A stretch of DNA of 64,000 nt. Source: Oleispira antarctica RB-8. GTDB taxonomy: Bacteria; Pseudomonadota; Gammaproteobacteria; Pseudomonadales; Oceanobacteraceae. Each line of letters starts with the position of its first letter. Within the stretch, counting starts at the first letter, position 1. Positions 62,134 through 64,000 of this stretch are shown here, one piece after another. The notes under the pieces are model-generated. The model made no database searches. It was not told the DNA's origin and worked only from the letters and a program-made list of their open reading frames with translations. The position numbers and the translations under genes were made by a program. The DNA is taken from the NCBI GenBank assembly GCA_000967895.1, contig FO203512.1, forward strand, positions 3,471,531-3,535,530. The letters run 5' to 3'.

Positions 62134-62163
62134 ATAGAGCCTTCAAAACAAAGGCCCTATTTA
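62134..62163 (+). terminator. Hairpin terminator after ccoG
   Basis: ATAGAGCCTT (62134-62143) pairs with AAGGCCCTAT (62151-62160) with one mismatch, followed by TTAAA. Weak to moderate. Confidence 0.5.
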
Positions 62164-62312
62164 AAGGTTTATAAAACGGACTCATTAGCATTTAGAATTG
62201 CTTATCCCGCCGCGGCACTTATCAAAATCTTGATATTTCTAAATAGTCCTTTACAAATTTTTTATTTCTTTTTAAATGGTCGTATTAGTAACGCACTTAT
62301 ATAGGTACAGTC

Positions 62313-62783
62313 ATGCAAGGTAATCCCAAAATCATTAGTACTCTCAATAAGGTTCTGACCACAGAACTCACGAGTATTAACCAGTTCTTTTTACACGCCC
62401 GCATGTTTAAAAACTGGGGCTTAGAAGAGCTCAACGAAAAAGCCTATAAAAAATCCATTAAGGACATGAAACAAGCCGATGAACTGATCGAGCGTGTTTT
62501 ATTTCTTGAAGGTTTGCCCAACTTACAACAACTTGGAAGACTTCAAATTGGCGAAAATGCCGAAGAGATGCTGCAATGTGATCACAATGTTGAAACGACT
62601 CAAATTGCTGAGTTGCGTGATGCCATAGAGTTGTGTGAACAAGAACGAGACTATATCAGCCGAGAACTGCTACAAAGCATTCTTGAATACGAAGAAGAAT
62701 ATATCGATTGGATTGAAGCTCAACAGCTATTGATCAAAACGACGGGCTTAGAAAACTACCTACAATCGATGATGACGAGCTAA
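62313..62783 (+). CDS. bfr: Bacterioferritin, haem-type subunit lacking ferroxidase ligands
   Basis: A 156-aa ferritin-like subunit with the Bfr start (KIISTLNKVLTTELTSINQF). It keeps E18 and the haem-ligand methionine M52, but the ferroxidase positions are altered: D51 for Glu, Q54 for His, and Tyr in place of His near 130 (EEEYIDWIEAQ). In two-subunit bacterioferritins one chain holds haem and the other oxidises iron; this is the haem-type chain. It is followed after 13 bp by the complementary gene. Confidence 0.9.
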   Translation: MQGNPKIISTLNKVLTTELTSINQFFLHARMFKNWGLEELNEKAYKKSIKDMKQADELIERVLFLEGLPNLQQLGRLQIGENAEEMLQCDHNVETTQIAELRDAIELCEQERDYISRELLQSILEYEEEYIDWIEAQQLLIKTTGLENYLQSMMTS

Positions 62784-62796
62784 ACGGAGCGCTAAA

Positions 62797-63279
62797 ATGA
62801 AAGGTAATATCAAGGTCATTGACCTATTAAACAAGCAATTAACCCTAGAGCTCACTTCAATGGATCAGTATCTTGTCCATAGCAAGATGTATGAAGACTG
62901 GGGCATTAATAAGCTGCATGAAAAATTAGCCCATGAATACGAAGAAGAGTTAGGCCATGCACAACGCTTGATAGAACGTATTCTATTCTTAGGAGGCACT
63001 CCAGATACTGCCTCACGCGATCCTTTAATGATTGGCGATAATGTTGAGCAAATGCTGCGCAACGACCTAGCCGCTGAGAATACCGTTGCTGCTAGCCTAA
63101 GAGATATCATCGAAGTCTGCGAACAAGAACGTGACTATGTTAGTCGTGAGATGCTAGAAGTCTTATTAGACGATACAGAAACCGATCATATTCATTGGCT
63201 AGAGCAGCATTTAGGCCTAATCGATAAAATCGGTTTGCAAAACTATGTGCAAAGCCAGATGGGTGCAGCAGCGGTATAA
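62797..63279 (+). CDS. bfr: Bacterioferritin, ferroxidase-type subunit
   Basis: The 160-aa partner of the preceding subunit. It keeps the diiron ligands E18, E51 and H54 and the late Glu/His pair (in TETDHIHWLEQ), plus Y25, but has leucine at the haem-ligand position 52. The pair probably forms a mixed 24-mer that stores iron, using this chain for oxidation and the other for haem-assisted release. The ribosome site is GGAGCG-like just before the ATG. It lies upstream of bfd. Confidence 0.92.
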   Translation: MKGNIKVIDLLNKQLTLELTSMDQYLVHSKMYEDWGINKLHEKLAHEYEEELGHAQRLIERILFLGGTPDTASRDPLMIGDNVEQMLRNDLAAENTVAASLRDIIEVCEQERDYVSREMLEVLLDDTETDHIHWLEQHLGLIDKIGLQNYVQSQMGAAAV

Positions 63280-63334
63280 TTTACGCAGCAACCTGATTAA
63301 CCTGACAGATTCAAATTATTAAACGGAATATGAT

Positions 63335-63349
63335 TGATAACTATTATCA
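63335..63349. promoter_or_regulatory. Fur box upstream of bfd
   Basis: TGATAACTATTATCA matches the 7-1-7 Fur consensus TGATAAT-N-ATTATCA at 13 of 14 specified positions and lies 45 bp before the bfd start. Fits induction of bfd under iron starvation. Confidence 0.82.
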
Positions 63350-63393
63350 TTAGCGATAGTATTACCTCATCAGTCATAATCAGTGGTTATAAA

Positions 63394-63591
63394 ATGTACG
63401 TTTGCATCTGTCGTGGGGTTAACGAAAAAGCTATTCATCAAGCCGTTGCTGACGGTGCTCAAAGCGTACGCGATGTGCGCCGATGCCTCGATGTCGGCTC
63501 TCAGTGTGGGCAATGCGTGCGCCATGCACATGAAGTCATTGAGCAGGCTAAGTCATCCCTCATCGAAAAACCTGAATTTTACGCGGCTTAA
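63394..63591 (+). CDS. bfd: Bacterioferritin-associated ferredoxin
   Basis: A 65-aa [2Fe-2S] protein from the ATG at 63394; an upstream in-frame ATG at 63334 would translate the Fur box and is rejected. The cluster cysteines are in YVCICRG and SQCGQCVRHA, the Bfd_Fer2 arrangement. Bfd reduces bacterioferritin haem to release stored iron. It follows the two bfr genes but has its own Fur-type promoter, the expected opposite regulation. Confidence 0.93.
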   Translation: MYVCICRGVNEKAIHQAVADGAQSVRDVRRCLDVGSQCGQCVRHAHEVIEQAKSSLIEKPEFYAA

Positions 63592-63593
63592 CA

Positions 63594-63621
63594 CGCACAG
63601 AGATGTTCTCTGTGTGCATTT
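63594..63621 (+). terminator. Terminator after bfd
   Basis: CACAGAGA (63596-63603) and TCTCTGTG (63607-63614) form a stem with a TGT loop, extended by two further pairs and followed by ATTTCT. Confidence 0.65.
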
Positions 63622-63777
63622 CTAAACAAACCATTTGTCATTTTTTCTTAAAGTTTTTACAAAGACTTCTATAACTCCTTCTTATTAAACGCCAATATGT
63701 ACCTATACTTAACAGTATCTCTTGAATTCTAAATGGGTTGAATTCAGGCCTTATACGGTTATTTAAAAGGTACAGTT

Positions 63778-64000
63778 ATGGCGTTTCGTGTTTTACCTCT
63801 CTATCTCTATGCGTTTATCGGGCTACTTGTTGCACTGCCTTCCGCAAGCCAAAGCCAAGAACCCATTAAGATAATCACCAATAACTGGACTAGCCAAATT
63901 GTGCTCTCTGAGATCACGGGCCATATTTTTCAGTCAATGGGATCTTCTGTTGAATACTTACCCAGCTCAATATCAGACCAATGGGGTGCTCTTGCTCATG
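63778..64000 (+). CDS. Glycine-betaine/choline-type ABC substrate-binding protein, N-terminal part
   Basis: Only 74 codons are visible. The ATG at 63778 has AAAAGG upstream. A signal peptide ends near PSASQSQ, and the mature start (IKIITNNWTSQIVLSEITGH, then FQSMGSSVEYLP and DQWGALAH) is the OpuAC/ProX pattern of binding proteins for betaine and related compatible solutes. A link to osmoprotection would fit the ectoine genes in the window, but the ligand is not certain from the fragment. Confidence 0.75.
   Translation, partial: MAFRVLPLYLYAFIGLLVALPSASQSQEPIKIITNNWTSQIVLSEITGHIFQSMGSSVEYLPSSISDQWGALAH

Overview
The window looks like chromosomal DNA of a marine gammaproteobacterium with moderate-to-low G+C. 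The gene set (hpt, trmJ, dapE, rlmA, yejK/ndpA, topB, ccoG, paired bacterioferritins, ectABC with an ectoine-type aspartokinase and EctR, PepSY/TonB iron uptake) fits the Oceanospirillales (relatives of Oleispira, Bermanella or Marinobacter). No rRNA or other marker allows a firmer name.

Layout. (1) 1-4385, minus strand: TetR regulator, MMPL/RND exporter, LolA-like periplasmic protein and the start of an outer-membrane-type protein. (2) 4544-9445, plus: an iron locus with a TonB-dependent receptor behind a Fur-like palindrome, two small membrane proteins and a PepSY reductase-type protein. (3) 9488-13424: hpt, trmJ, dapE and rlmA, the last with an unusual repetitive C-terminal tail. (4) 13474-17179, minus: a BMP-type substrate-binding protein with a RutR-like palindrome upstream, then three arsenosugar-biosynthesis genes including arsS. 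(5) 17311-38059: an approximately 20.7 kb genomic island that starts at the 3' end of tRNA-Arg(CCU) and ends in a degenerate copy of that tRNA end, with no integrase left. (6) 38124-47481: alpha/beta hydrolase, the ectoine operon ectABC-ask plus a TPR membrane protein, divergent ectR, LysR, HPP and MaoC-like genes. (7) 47838-56367: amt behind a sigma-54 promoter and NtrC-like site, an unknown gene coupled to amt, a MocR regulator divergent from a DMT exporter, a secreted phospholipase-C-like multi-lectin protein, and topB. (8) 57159-64000, plus: yejK, two small unknowns, a sigma-54 enhancer-binding protein upstream of ccoG, a bfr-bfr pair, bfd with a Fur box, and the start of a betaine-type binding protein.

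The island is mostly anti-phage in character. Every gene except the IS transposase lies on the minus strand. From right to left it has HsdR, a Fic protein behind two matching palindromes, HsdM, HsdS, a Septu-like PtuA/PtuB pair coupled by an ATGA overlap to hsdS, then McrB and McrC. Beyond a 0.5 kb non-coding gap with repeated motifs come four less familiar genes: a 545-aa HTH/coiled-coil protein, a radical SAM protein, a P-loop/phosphoribosyltransferase fusion whose start overlaps the radical SAM stop, and a PIN-like/winged-helix protein. I do not recognise this cassette as a named system; it is the best candidate for something undescribed. Its radical SAM gene is split by an IS256-family element with a 9-bp target duplication, and removing the element restores an in-frame gene of about 287 codons.

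Regulatory logic is readable in several places: Fur-like sites at the receptor and bfd, sigma-54 promoters at amt and ccoG, repeated half-sites between the MocR gene and its likely target, and palindromes upstream of the TetR, BMP and Fic genes. All functional calls come from motif reading of translations; no database search was possible.
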